This document shows, one piece after another, positions 22,184 through 35,112 of a stretch of 64,000 nt of DNA. The notes beneath the pieces were generated by a model. The model was given only the letters and a program-made list of their open reading frames with translations. It did no database searches and was not told the DNA's origin. The stretch's first letter is position 1. The number at the start of each line of letters is the position of its first letter. The position numbers were made by a program, and so were the translations under genes. The stretch is taken from contig MCGO01000106.1 of NCBI GenBank assembly GCA_002104985.1, positions 80,379-144,378 on the forward strand. Reading direction: 5' to 3'. The stretch comes from Rhizoclosmatium globosum. Lineage: Eukaryota; Chytridiomycota; Chytridiomycetes; Chytridiales; Chytriomycetaceae.

Positions 22184-23427
22184 ATGGATTCTCTCCCACG
22201 AACTAATCCAATCAATCTTTTGCCTCTCTCTCCCGTACAAGCCGCTCTTTGCCGTGGATTAAGTAAACGCCTCTGCTACTGTCTCTCGCATCCAGACTTT
22301 CTTAGGCTCAACTTGGCTTCAATCTCTTCAATCCTAAATGGCCTTCTGATTTGGATGTCGCGTGGCTCTCTTGGAAAACAGATCAAGCTGATCATCTGTC
22401 GTCTGTGTATGCCCAAGTGGTTCTCTCTACTTTAACCAAGATGGAATGGCACAAGGTATGTCTTTTCATGGCTATGAGCCAGGAGAGAAACTTAGCTATG
22501 AGCGAATGTCAAAGTACTGAAGCGTATGAGGCTGGATGCATTGTCATATGTCAACTTAACACGGAATTCATCTTGGAACCCTTGTTCAAGCTTAACCACA
22601 TGGAACATCCACATGTTATATTATACCAACACATTCATGTAATAGGGTCTAGTGACGAAACCTAGAAAATCACATCTCAAGCGCCGTATTCCATCATCCA
22701 TTATACTAGTCACGAAACTCACACACTTGAACTTATCAATGTCACAAATATCTGGTCTTATTCCCAAAGCACTCAGCCTCTGCATCTCTCTCATCCACAT
22801 TGATCTATCCACAAACGCTTTAACTGGACCAATCCCGTCCTTCCGCTACCTCGAACACCTCCAACACCTCGCACTCGAAGGAAACAAATTCACAGGTCCT
22901 ATTCCAAATGGTCTACCAGACTCCATAACCCACCTCTCACTCTCCCAAAACAAACTCTCTGGAGAAATTCCACAACTCCCATCAGCACTCATCCTCTTCA
23001 CTGCAAACAGAAACAACCTAACAGGCCCACTCCCCGAAACCCTTCCCTCAACGCTAGACCACCTCGACATTTCCCAAAACCGTCTCACAGGACATATCCC
23101 TGCTTCCATGTGCGCACTCACTTCCCTCACACACCTCATCTTACACACAAACAACCTGTCCGGCGAAATTCCTTCCGATATGCACAGAATGACATCCCTC
23201 CGACACGTCAATTTCTCCAAAAACACGTTGGTTGGCAGCTTGCCTCCGTTGTTGGGTGATATGAGGGGTTGTTGAGGTTTATGGTGTATGGGAATGACGG
23301 GATTACGAAAGAGTTCCGGAGAGTGTGCGTCGTGGTGGGGTTTTATATTTTGATTTGCAGGCGCAGTTTGGGAGGGGTGGAAGATGATATGGTTTTTTGT
23401 GAGGATTATAGTTGTCTGGACAAGTGA
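22184..23427 (+). CDS. Leucine-rich-repeat protein, plant-type GPIP repeats
   Basis: From about 22680 the sequence encodes tandem LRRs of the plant-specific 24-residue type: HIDLSTNALTGPIPSF, HLALEGNKFTGPIPNG, HLSLSQNKLSGEIPQ, LDISQNRLTGHIPASM, HLILHTNNLSGEIPSD, HVNFSKNTLVGSLPPL. The upstream part (22184-22670) is coding-like (SDLDVAWLSWKTDQADHLSS) but its exon borders are unclear. After LLGDMRG at 23265-23268 a missing G in a run of four would let the repeat continue as LLRFMVYGND with a stop at 23427; as read, it stops at 23275. No membrane segment is evident. Such proteins usually bind proteins at the cell surface; the ligand is unknown. The exon switches abruptly from C/A-rich to G/T-rich near 23225. 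Confidence 0.65.
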
Positions 23428-23854
23428 CGAATAGGGGCACCAAAAAACAAAGAATATTTCCTTTGGTCCGATTCTCCGCTCCCAACGTTTGTCGCTTCAT
23501 ACCAGTGTTGAATTCGCTAAATTTGAAGCGAACAAAGCCTCTCCAACGCTATTTCAAGTCTTATTGAAACTCTTCCGTTCACCAAGGTTTCTGAATTAAA
23601 CTTGAATCTATGCGGTGTCAAGGGCTTTCGGCAGCCAAATGAAACAAACCGCTCTCAAGAAATTGTTGATTGGACTAGTCATACAAGCCGATGCCTTGAA
23701 GTTGATTCATCATTTGTTTCCGTCTTTGGGGGACTTGCGCTTGCAGATATTCGAACTAGAATGAGGAATGCAAGCTGTAAACTTGGTAGTGGGGATGGAA
23801 ACATGACGGAATGGAATATTCTTCCATTTTAAGTTTTGAAACAAAACAAGAGTG
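23428..23854. other. Intergenic stretch without a supported gene
   Basis: No conserved coding sequence was found. A short plus-strand frame (23602-23832) encodes Ser/Thr-rich sequence without a recognisable domain and may be chance. The last 30 bp precede the ATG at 23855. Confidence 0.5.
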
Positions 23855-24768
23855 ATGGCTTCCAATCAAGTTGCTGGTAGTGTTACCGCTATCGAATGGC
23901 CAAGCGAGATTTACTTTCGGCGTTCCATTAATGATGCGCTTGTGGTTCATGGCTATGCAACTCAAGCAGAAGATGCCGTTCCAGTCCTTAGCATCTCGCA
24001 GTTTTCTGACAAACCTCCCTCAGCTGCCTCTTACGAAGAAATCACTCAAGTTTATGTCGGCAGCTCAAATGGATCGCTGGTTAGCGATCTCAGAACAGGC
24101 TCTGATGACGAAAGTGTATCAACTGTATTCATCAACCCTCCCCTCCTCAAAGTCGTCAACAAGAAAGCGAATAATCCGGCAAAGGAGCAGAAGTTTCACT
24201 TTCAAGCCTCGAGGTCTGGTGCCAGAGTATTGGATTACACAACCCACGATAAGACAGCTGCAAACAAGGATCAAAATGTGGAAGCCACGTTCCAGATGGA
24301 ACAAGTCTGGTTTCGTTGGATCTTCGATCCGTCATTCTCGTCTGTACCTGGCTCGCCTACTCGAACAGCAACACACAACCTCCAATTCACGCAGAATCAC
24401 CTGCAGCAAAGAATGTAACATGGACAACTGTCGCAAAGTTTACCGTCAACCGTTCATTGTTTTATTCCGCATTTGCGACAGAGAACAAGGGAACTAAAAA
24501 CGTGAATCCTTTGTTTGTGGCAGGAAAGTTTGAGCAGGACAAGCTAACGTGGCCAAACTTCCATCAAAACCAGCTGGCAGTAATTCTGTCGACGCTGTGG
24601 AGTGTCTGGATGGGTGATGTTTTGAACCGCGAAGGAGCTTTGAAGGACTTGTTGCTTGTACGTGACAAGAAATTCAAGAAGGAACATGGTGGAGATAAGT
24701 TCATTTCTGCGTTCTACTTTGGAGGATTCCAGTTGAATGGGGCTGATAAACCCAGTCATAAGTCTTAG
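23855..24768 (+). CDS. Unknown protein, about 305 residues, one frame break
   Basis: ATG 23855 opens MASNQVAGSVTAIEWPSEIY and stays open to about 24315. A one-base shift at 24308-24318 (TCTGGTTTCGTTGG) then leads into LDLRSVILVCTWLAYSNSN and on to the stop at 24768. Both halves have coding character with even hydrophobic spacing (FTVNRSLFYSAFATENKG, QLAVILSTLWSVWMGDVLNR), so I treat them as one gene with a missing base. No signal peptide, membrane segment or known domain was recognised. No intron is needed. Confidence 0.6.
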
Positions 24769-24914
24769 ATATCATGGATTGGTAGAGGCACTGATTGATA
24801 ATAATACAGTACATTTCCAAAGAATGCGTTAAAATCATACTAGTAGATTTGTCCACGGGTGTAATAAGAATTACAAAGGAAAGAGTGGAAATCGTGGAAT
24901 TGGTTATCAAAATC

Positions 24915-26084
24915 ATGGCAGACACAACAAACCTCAGCAGCCTTCTTAACGCCCACGCAACAGAGATTGCGCAGCTCCGAGAACGAATCAGCGATGTGAT
25001 TGATCCATCCAAGCACGATGAAATCTGGCTGCTGCGTTTCCTTCTCTCAAACAAGACAGTCGATGCAGCTGAAACAGCGTGCCGATTCACCATCAACTGG
25101 TACAAGACCCATGCAGCTGTAATCGAAACAGTCATGGCTGGAGGAAAGGCTCCGAAAGAGGATGAGATCAATATGTTTCAAGTTACTAACTTCCACAAGG
25201 AAACAACCAAAGGCGAACCAATTTTCTACGTACGAGTTGGTCTCTGCAACAACAAGGGACTCATGGACAATGTATCCCACGATGACTTTGTCAACTTTAC
25301 GATCTTCAACCGAATGAAGGCTCTGGAAGCTTGTGCCAAAGCCACCAAGGAGCAGAACAGACTCGTCAAGATCATCACCGTCATTGACATGCAAAACTTT
25401 AATGTCACCCGTGGAAACGATTTGCGCTTCTTCAAAGCTATCGGTGAAAGCTCGAAAATCAGTGAAAAGATGTTTCCACAGTTGTTGGGGAGATCTGTTA
25501 TGGCAAATATGCCTTCAACCCTTCTGTTCTTATTCAACACCATCTTCAAGCCGTTATTGTCTAAAAAGACGCAGGAGAAACTGGTCTTTTGTCCCGGCAT
25601 TGTATCAGGCAAGCCTCTTGATGCATGTCCATACATTGCTCGAGTTCTCAAACCTGAGGACGTTCCGTCGTTTATTGGAGGAAAATGTAACTGTAAAGGA
25701 GGGTGCATCAGTGGAATTCCAAATTACCAAACTGTTCCAGTCAATGCAATCTCGGATTCTGGGCTCATGAACATTACAGTCCACGCGCGGTCTACGGAAA
25801 CAGTGGAAGTTCCATTAGCAAAAGGAGATCAAATCAAGTACGAATTCAAAATTTCTGAGAAACAGGATATCAAGGTTCAGATCGTATTTCGCCCAAACGG
25901 CGGGACAAAGGAAGTCGAAGTTGTTGCGTTGCGGTCTATTGAGGAGAAAGATGGAATCATCAGCGGGAGTTTCGTTGCATCAACCGCAGGAATTCTTGTC
26001 AAGACGTTTGATAACTCCTTTTCCTGGGTCAGAGCCAAAAACGTTTGGTATAAACTTGAGCAAGTCGAAGACAGAGAAGAATAG
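24915..26084 (+). CDS. SEC14-like CRAL-TRIO protein with GOLD-type C-terminal domain
   Basis: One exon of 389 residues starts at ATG 24915 (MADTTNLSSLLNAHATEIAQ). An N-terminal helical region (HDEIWLLRFLLSNKTVDAAE) is followed by a CRAL-TRIO lipid-binding domain: KIITVIDMQNFNVTRG, RSVMANMPSTLLFLFNTIFK and PLLSKKTQEKLVFC. A beta-rich domain near residues 275-385 resembles the GOLD module of SEC14L proteins (VEVPLAKGDQIKYEFKISEK, FDNSFSWVRAKNVWYKLEQV). These proteins transfer phosphatidylinositol or other hydrophobic ligands between membranes. A Cys-rich turn (GGKCNCKGGC) between the domains is unusual. The protein is probably cytosolic. Confidence 0.87.
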   Translation: MADTTNLSSLLNAHATEIAQLRERISDVIDPSKHDEIWLLRFLLSNKTVDAAETACRFTINWYKTHAAVIETVMAGGKAPKEDEINMFQVTNFHKETTKGEPIFYVRVGLCNNKGLMDNVSHDDFVNFTIFNRMKALEACAKATKEQNRLVKIITVIDMQNFNVTRGNDLRFFKAIGESSKISEKMFPQLLGRSVMANMPSTLLFLFNTIFKPLLSKKTQEKLVFCPGIVSGKPLDACPYIARVLKPEDVPSFIGGKCNCKGGCISGIPNYQTVPVNAISDSGLMNITVHARSTETVEVPLAKGDQIKYEFKISEKQDIKVQIVFRPNGGTKEVEVVALRSIEEKDGIISGSFVASTAGILVKTFDNSFSWVRAKNVWYKLEQVEDREE

Positions 26085-26119
26085 ACTACGAAAGTGTGGT
26101 AATAAAGAGATGTTTGTAT

Positions 26120-28027
26120 TCATGCACAAACCCAAAACAATGCCATAAGCAAGAACGAAAAAATCATATCAACTTGCGAACGTTTGCCCGAACTTGTAGT
26201 TGTTGCCGTATTGGCAAAGTTGACAACCTTGCAGCGTGTCGAGAAACAAAGCTGACCATCTGGACACCACGCCGCAGAAGTATTCCCGGCAGTGCACGAG
26301 CAGTGTCCATTATCACAATAACTCTGCAAAGACCCACATTGAATACCACATCCACCACAGTTACTTGTGTCACCCATCGTTCCTAATATTAAAGCCTATT
26401 AATTTCAACAAATGAACGTAACCATCCAAATCACCTGAGCTGCAATCACACATCCCACCAACACAATTCAACCCGTTCTTACACACAATCCCACAAGCAC
26501 CACAATTATTATTGTCATACAACTGTCCCGTGGGACAAGTGCATTCGGCAGGGAGGTTCGATTCGTTCCGCTGTGGCTCAAAATGGAAATTCGGATTCAT
26601 CCACAGGTTCGGGTTTGGCGTCATGCAGTTTCCAGTGACGTCTAAAGATTGGATGTTGGCTAAGGCTCCAAAGCCGAGTGGGATTGGTCCTGTGAAGAGA
26701 TTTCCAGAAAGGGAACTGGAATTTGAGTTAGATGACATGATTTGGGAAACGAAATTTTGCAATTACATTGTCTTGAGTCCATAGATTTTACATATATTGG
26801 TTGGGATTTGTCCAATCAAGTTGTTATTGCTCAAGTCCAGGTTTGTGAGGGCGGGGATTTGACCAACAGCGAGAGGAATCGTTCCGTTTAAGTTGTTGCT
26901 GCCAAAATTCACGTCAAATAAGTTGTTGCATTTGTTGATCGAGGTTGGAATAGGCCCAGTCAATTGGTTTCCTTCGAGATGGCTAAATTTACATAAATAA
27001 ATTAGAAGCTTGTCTTCTTTCACATTAGTTTTCATGAATTACATGGAGATCAGCTGACGCAATTTTGCAAACGTGTTGGGTATGGTGCCATTCAACTGGT
27101 TATACCCAAGATTTCTACAATAACACATGAACACTTTCGCAGCTGCCAAAAAATGAACATACAGTGATTGCAATGTTGGCACACTCATCAAAGAATCAGG
27201 AATAGGACCCGAAAGCTCGTTTCTCGATAAATCACTGCATCCGAAAGAATTAATCGTGATTGAATTATAAAGATAAATCTCACAGATAATTCAATTGGCC
27301 GAATGATGAAATCCAGGTTGGAATCGGTCCACTAAATTCGTTTCCGGCAAGCTCCCTACTCAAACGTAAGTATCTTCAAAAGTACTTTTGCGGACGTTAC
27401 AAATGCTGAATAGATGCTAGCTTAGACAGTGCGGATGGAATAGGACCGGTAATCGAATTGTTTGAAAGAATCCTACCATAATTTAGTTGCTTATTGTGCT
27501 CGCAAAGAACGTACAATAGTTGCAGGTTGTTCATCGAGCCAAGGCCATCGATTGGGCCGGTTATTTGATTATTCGATAAGACTCTGCCGTTTTGGAATAA
27601 GTTCAACACGATAGATGTCTTGGCTCACAATGAATTCAGCGCCAGGTCCTGCACACAACTCGGAATAGTTCCAGTCATATTATTTCCTGCATAGTTACTG
27701 ATGATGTGGGCATAAGACATCGATGACACTTCACACCTTAAACTTGAAACCGAACTCACAGGTATTGAAGAGACCCAAGACCACAAAAAAGCATCGGCAT
27801 GGGTCCAGGAGCAATTCCGACATTACTTAAAACTCTAACAGAAAAGCTTTAGCCTTGTGGCGAGAGTATTCTAGGAGTGTTTACAATGAGCTGATCTTTT
27901 GATGACCAACAGAATCAGCGATGCACTTGACGTATTTGGATTGGCAGCAATCTGATCCTGTAGGAAAGAGGTTTTTGAACCACATGGTGAGCCCGGTGCA
28001 GTCCGGAGAAGTCGTCGTTGTCGGCAT
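26120..28027 (-). CDS. Multi-exon LRR protein with Cys-rich Stig1-like modules and hydrophobic tail
   Basis: Reading the minus strand, an N-terminal segment DCTGLTMWFKNLFPTGSDCC begins near 28010. It is followed by LRRs, mostly one per exon of about 70-75 nt: LSNVGIAPGPMPML, NMTGTIPSCVQDL, NNQITGPIDGLGSM, NNSITGPIPSALSK, NEFSGPIPTWISSF, NQLNGTIPNTFAKL, NQLTGPIPTSINK and others. Introns of about 45-75 nt separate them. The last exons encode two modules of the pattern NCGACGIVCKNGLNCVGGMC and NCGGCGIQCGSLQSYC, like Stig1-type repeats. The end (MIFSFLLMALFWVCA) is hydrophobic, consistent with a GPI signal or membrane anchor. A cell-surface recognition role is inferred. The ATG at 28027 is the best start seen, but a preceding signal-peptide exon may be missing. 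Confidence 0.7.
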
Positions 28028-28111
28028 TGTTGTCGGATGAAAGTGACAATTTGAAAGACTCCAAATAATTCATATAACATACATCATGTATTCGGTGAAT
28101 CAATACGAAAA

Positions 28112-29652
28112 TTATCGCTGGTTCTTCAGCACTTGGTCCACAATTCTCAAATCAACCACCTTCTCGCGCTCCTTTCCGCGCTTAACACCTTCAGCCCTCT
28201 CAAACGCGTCCAAAACTTTCCACCCTTTATAAGAAACTGGTTCAATACCTTTTTCCTTCAAGATTGGTGCGATTCCGTTGAATCCTGATTTAGAGCTGGC
28301 GGGTTTTGTGGATCCAACATCTTGTAACACTGACTCGGCAGTCTCAATAGCATCATACATTGTGGCAGCAATAACGCCAACAGCACCGCGCTTAATCCAA
28401 CCGCTTGCATACAATCCTGGAACAACCTTGTGAGAGACATCCAAAACACGGCCACGGGTATTTGGAATGAGACCTTTAGATGAGTCAAAGGGTACTTCGC
28501 TGGTTGATGTTGTGATTGGATTTCCAGTGTATCCCAAGGACGTGATTAAGAGCCCACACGGAATGTCTACATACTCCATTGGATTCGTGGTTACTTTAGA
28601 ACCAAGTGGGGATGCAGAAGCAACAGGATCCATTCGCTGGAAACGCACAGCTTCCAAGTGCTTCTGTGTGTTGAGAATAATTTCACGGGGTGATAGGAAC
28701 CAGTTGAGGTGCCATTGTTTTGGGGCTGATGGATCGCGTTCAACAGAGTGAAGAATTTGCATGAGGCGTTTTGGGCCACGGTCTAAGGACTCATCTGATT
28801 CCGAATTGACATAAGGGGAGGTTGAGAGGATTGGAGTTGGGGCGAGAGAAGTTCCTGGGAGTTTTGTCATTTCGCGGAGCTCTTTTGCTGTGAACGCGGT
28901 TTGGTAAGGACCACGACGAGCAACGAGGGGACTTGTGAAATAGTGCTCTTCTCGAGGAGGCAAGAACTGTGTCTGGATATCTGTTTTTGCGAGGTCTTTG
29001 AGGGGAGTGAGAAGGATACGAGCGACATCGAGAGCCACGTTTCCTTGACCAACAATTACAGCTGTGTCCGTTGAGGATAGGTCAATGGGAGGGGTTTGGG
29101 CTGGAGAGTCAGAGGGAAAGCCATTGACCCATTTGACGAATTCATGAGCAGAGTGCTATGGGTCTTTAACTAATCAAATATGATGTTTATACTCACACTC
29201 CCTTTGTTGTTCCTTCATGGCAGATACCCAACTTCTTTGGCTGTTCGCTCCATAGGCCAACACCACTGCATCGTACTGTTCGCGAAGCTGAGCCACGGAC
29301 ACATCGCGTCCAACATTCACATTTCCAAAGAACGAAAAGCGGGGCTCGGCTGAGGCAAATGCATCAAACTTGTTGATCACTTTCTGAGTTTCTTTGTTAG
29401 ACAGCCAGCCATCCAAAGCAGTCCAGATACGCATTAATACCTTTGCATCCGAGTGATCGGGAGCAATGCCAAAGCGAACAAGGCCAAAGGGCATTGGCAG
29501 CTTCTCAAACATGTCAACAGCAACTGATGCGTTTCCCTTGAGCACATGTTGGGCCGTGTAGAACGCAGCTTAATTAACTGTTAGATAGACAGAAACACTA
29601 TGGTCAAGAGCAACTCACCAGGTCCACTTCCCACAATCACAACTCTGAACAT
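28112..29652 (-). CDS. ARH1: NADPH:adrenodoxin oxidoreductase (mitochondrial)
   Basis: The product (about 470 residues) reduces mitochondrial ferredoxin for Fe-S cluster, haem A and related synthesis. Exon 1 (29619-29652) encodes the start of the FAD-binding motif (MFRVVIVGSGPA), continued from 29568 by AFYTAQHVLKGN and PFGLVRFGIAPDHSDAK. The NADPH site is VIVGQGNVALDVARIL, and RRGPYQTAFTAKELREM and ASGWIKRGAVGVIAATM are family blocks. Near 29229-29231 one base is missing: the frame reads RSWVSAMKE where RSLGICHEGTTKGV is expected. The following junction near 29157-29205 is also one base out. The protein begins directly with the FAD domain, so a mitochondrial presequence is not evident. The start is 69 bp from the divergent RuvB-like 2 gene. 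Confidence 0.88.
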
Positions 29653-29721
29653 TTCTCAAGTTCTTTCTTCTTCTTTCTTTTTCTCAAATCCAACAAAACA
29701 AACAAACCCGCCAAACAACAA

Positions 29722-31627
<1,906 letters not shown>

Positions 31628-31922
31628 TTGTGAGTTTTGTCTGGATGAAGGGGCAACTCGGATGTTTGATTGGCGTGATTTCCCTTGTTTCAGTTTCTAA
31701 CTTGTATTGTTTATCTCGTTTTACGCTCTATTTAATTTGAAGAATGACTTGAAACTTTGTTCTAGAAGCTGGCTAGTATTTATGATTGGAAGTGTCACAA
31801 AAGCACCAAAGCAGAGTCCCAAAACCTCACTTCTCTCCTGGTCTCTATACTCTCCTTTATCCTTTGTTACAACACGTTTAACTTATGCAGGCATATAGTA
31901 TCCGCTCTTCTAACTGGCAACA

Positions 31923-32678
31923 ATGGATTCAATCCTCACCAACCCCAAATATCACGACATCTTTTCCATTCTCAAGGGATTCCGAAACGGAGCCGTATAT
32001 GGAGCAAGAATTAGATTCCCACATGCCCTTGTTATGCAGGTCCTGTTCGGAACTGGAACGTGAGTCCGTGTTGGCTGCCCTGAGCCAAAACACTTAGATC
32101 ACTCAGTTACTAATGAGGCATACACAGCATCGAACAGAAATTCAAACGTATCACAGAAGCTACAATTCAACACTCTCGAAACCTCGCCTTCTTTGTGACA
32201 ATCTACAAAACTCTGATGGTTCTTCAACGACGCATCAAAGGACGAGAGGACAGCGCGGATTCCTTTATTGCCGGTTTAATCGGAGGATACTTTATCTTTG
32301 GAGACGACAACAACATCAATCAGCAGATAAACATGTATTTGTTGTCGAGAATCACGTTTGGGATTGCGAAGATGGCTGTGAAGCGGGGTATTGTGCCAGA
32401 ACCTCCTCATTCGTTTCCTATTTTCGCAGCTACTGTGTGGGGTAAGTTGGGGGATTGTTTGTGTTTGTTAGAATCTAATCCGGATTTATCAAAGGAATCG
32501 TAATGTGGCAGTTCCGACATGAGCGTGATGTATTGCAGAGCTCTTTGCAATCGTCGATGCAGGTATGTCTATTATTCGCTGTGGATTGTTTTAGTTGTTA
32601 CTTATTCTTCCGCAGTTCTTGTACAACGACTCCGAAGTCTTTTCAAACTTGGGAAATTGGTTGTGGAGAAATCGCTAG
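31923..32678 (+). CDS. PXMP4: Peroxisomal membrane protein 4 (PXMP4/PMP24)
   Basis: Four exons (31923-32059, 32131-32441, 32495-32562, 32616-32678) encode 192 residues of the Tim17-like PXMP4 family in the peroxisomal membrane. Conserved blocks are LKGFRNGAVYGARIRFPHAL, GGYFIFGDDNNINQQINMYL, LSRITFGIAKMAVKRGIVPE and LQSSLQSSMQFLYNDSEVF. Length and order match animal PXMP4. The function of the family is unsettled. The stop lies 40 bp from the stop of the convergent ribosome recycling factor gene. Confidence 0.9.
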
Positions 32679-32718
32679 GGTATCTCAAGATGCCATACAT
32701 GATTTATTGTGGGAAGTC

Positions 32719-33594
32719 TTAGTGGGATGCGACTTCTTTCTTCTTTGCTTCCACAGCGGCATCAACGTCCTTCATAAATACATCATGCTCCTTTTGAATC
32801 TTGTCTTCAATCTTTTTAACTTCATCCGTTGACTTGATCTTGAGTTTCTTGAGATCAACACGTGCAGTTGCACGTAAATCTCTGATCTGAGTACGATGCT
32901 TTTCGGCAATTTGAGAAATAGATTTGATGATAGTTTCGCGATGTTCTGCGCTCATTCTAGCCATACTGTTAGTTTTCGTTTTTCGAACACGTTTGTGACA
33001 GCTTACTTTGGAACTGTGACTTTCAGTGTTGATCCGTCAACTTTCTGAGGACTCAGGCCAAGCTTTGCATCACGAATAGACTTCTCAGCGAATGGAGTAT
33101 ACTATTCCACAGCCACTAATAAATGACTGCTCAACGTTCAACCCAAAAACTCACGTCTTCATCGTTCAACACAACCATCAAAGTATGAGCATCCTTTGTA
33201 GAAATCTGAGCAATCTCAGATAGAGCAACAGCACCCTTTCCCTTCTTCTCCATCACAACCTGCACCTTATCCAAAAGGGCTGGGTTCGCCCTTCCCAAAG
33301 TGATGCTGGTGCTCAAGTTGTCCTTCAAACGATCAATACAGCTTCGCATCTTTAGCTGCATCTTGGACATGTCGAATTCAGGTGGGGAACATCGTTATCA
33401 TCGTCCTTTTGCTGTTTGCCGCCTTTGGACTTTGACGCAGGTTCCTTCTTTTTGGCGGCATAGAAGCGGATTGATGGAGCGGTATTGATTGAGAGAAGTG
33501 GTGGACGGGATACGACGAAGTGTTGAAGTGGCTGAGACCGCAATGACAGCTGATGCGTGAATTGAACACACCGAAATGACAATGATTGGAACAT
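32719..33594 (-). CDS. RRF1: Mitochondrial ribosome recycling factor
   Basis: Three coding segments (33155-33594, 33007-33101, 32719-32965) encode an N-terminal presequence rich in Arg, Ser and Leu (MFQSLSFRCVQFTHQLSLRS), a Lys-rich linker, and the recycling-factor core: LKDNLSTSITLGRANPALLD, YTPFAEKSIRDAKLGLSPQK and SAEHRETIIKSISQIAEKHR. The protein releases mitochondrial ribosomes from mRNA after termination. In the linker the frame breaks at 33384-33387: adding one C to the coding-strand run restores VPPPEFDMSKMQLKMRSC. The second intron is only 41 nt. Confidence 0.87.
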
Positions 33595-33862
33595 CTTTTT
33601 GTAGAATATTTACACGAAAGAAAAGAAAAGAAAGAAACGAATTGAGGAAATGAATGGGTACTTTGATTTATATTGATTGCTCGCTCAATTTCTGTCAGCA
33701 CAACAATAGTTATTAAGAACTAGAAAGATGATAATCAACCTTTTCCATTATTTTATTGTTATTTGTAGTTTTGTGATGTGCATTCATCTCTAGCGCCACC
33801 GCCCAAGCCTGAGTCCCATCAGCGTTTTCTTCCCTGAATCTCTAAAGACCCAGAACACAACA

Positions 33863-34935
33863 ATGGCACGCAAAGCTATTAACGTCGACGATCTATTGAA
33901 AGACTTGGACATGAGTCTGAACGAGCTCAACGAGGGTGCTGATGGTGAGTAGGATCACACTGGGCTGCATGGGGCACCTTGTTAATTGATCGCTTGCAGC
34001 CGCAGCCGCCGTCGCAGCGCCGACAAAGAGTGGATTGCATGATGCCCTCAACTCTTCCTCTCACGGAGAGGATGATGCATATGGTGACTTTTTGGATTCT
34101 TATGGTGAGGAGCAAGTGGAAGCTGTGAGTCAAAGTGCCTGAACCTTCTTGGATAAGCACCATTCTGACACTTGACTTTCTTTAGCCTGTGATCCCTACT
34201 ATTCCAGTCCCTTCTGTCGTAGCGCCACCTGTTCAATACAGACAACCCCAACCCCTACCAGCCACACCTGTTTCATATCCACAGTACCCTCCACCCACAA
34301 GAAAACCTTTACCCTCCAGACCACCATCTGCATCCACTAATGCGCCTGGTATGGTTCAAAGAATGAACTCAAACCCCGGTGTCAATGGACAGATGAACGG
34401 ATTCGGTATGGGAGCAGGACCTTCCGACAACCTCAGACGTGAGTTTATTGCCATTACACCACGTGTATCCAGTCAAGGCGGTGCTGAAATGGAACGCCGC
34501 GGGTCAACTTCCACAACCATGACCTCGATGACGTCAGCATCAGCCAATTCACCTGAAGTGTCAGACGAAGTCCGGTTGCTTCGTGAACAGCTGGAACGGG
34601 CAAAGATTGAATTGCTGGAGCTTGCACAACAAAAGGCTTCCGTTCCAACATCCGTGCAATCGATGCCAGCTAGAAAAGAATACGAAGAATTCCAGGGCGT
34701 TAACAAACCAATGGCTGCGCCGAAATCAAAGGGAGACGCTTCATCCATCACTTCTGGAAAGAGTGGGAAGAGTGCCAAGAGCACAAGTAGTGGCTGGTTT
34801 GGAATGTCGCGTTCCAAGTCAAACTCCAATGTTAAAGCAGACGGAAGTGCGAAACCAAAGAAGAAGGAGAAGGAGAAGGACCTTCCACTGTATTTGACCA
34901 CCTCCATGACCCTTGGAGCAGGAGGTCGATTCTAA
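33863..34935 (+). CDS. Tandem family member A: LD-like motif, disordered middle, GAGGRF tail
   Basis: Three exons (33863-33944, 34000-34124, 34186-34935) give 318 residues. Exon 1 encodes a short amphipathic helix VDDLLKDLDMSLNELNE and ends in phase 1. The middle is Pro-rich (PPTRKPLPSRPPSAS, a possible SH3 ligand), followed by a short coiled coil (EVRLLREQLERAKIELLELA) and YEEFQGVNKPM. The C-terminal part has SSITSGKSGKS, GWFGMSRSKSNSN, a Lys-rich stretch and the ending LPLYLTTSMTLGAGGRF. No catalytic domain is seen. It is the first of seven plus-strand relatives running to 43490. A scaffold or adaptor role is inferred only from architecture. Confidence 0.8.
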
Positions 34936-35112
34936 CTTTACATAGACAATTTCATTCGAGTTTCTTTCCTTTTCTACGCAATTAAAGAAGGTTTCCTTTT
35001 TTGACTTTGATCAGAATCCACCAAATAGAATTTTCACCGTTGGTCACGTGACAGGGAGACACCCTCTTGCATCTTTGACCAGTCAATTTGTGATTCTGAA
35101 ACCATCCCTTCA

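Noticed and set aside
22846..23226. Antisense frame of 126 codons over the LRR gene
   Set aside because: The opposite strand codes clear GPIP leucine-rich repeats; the antisense frame is a by-product of the C/A-rich composition.
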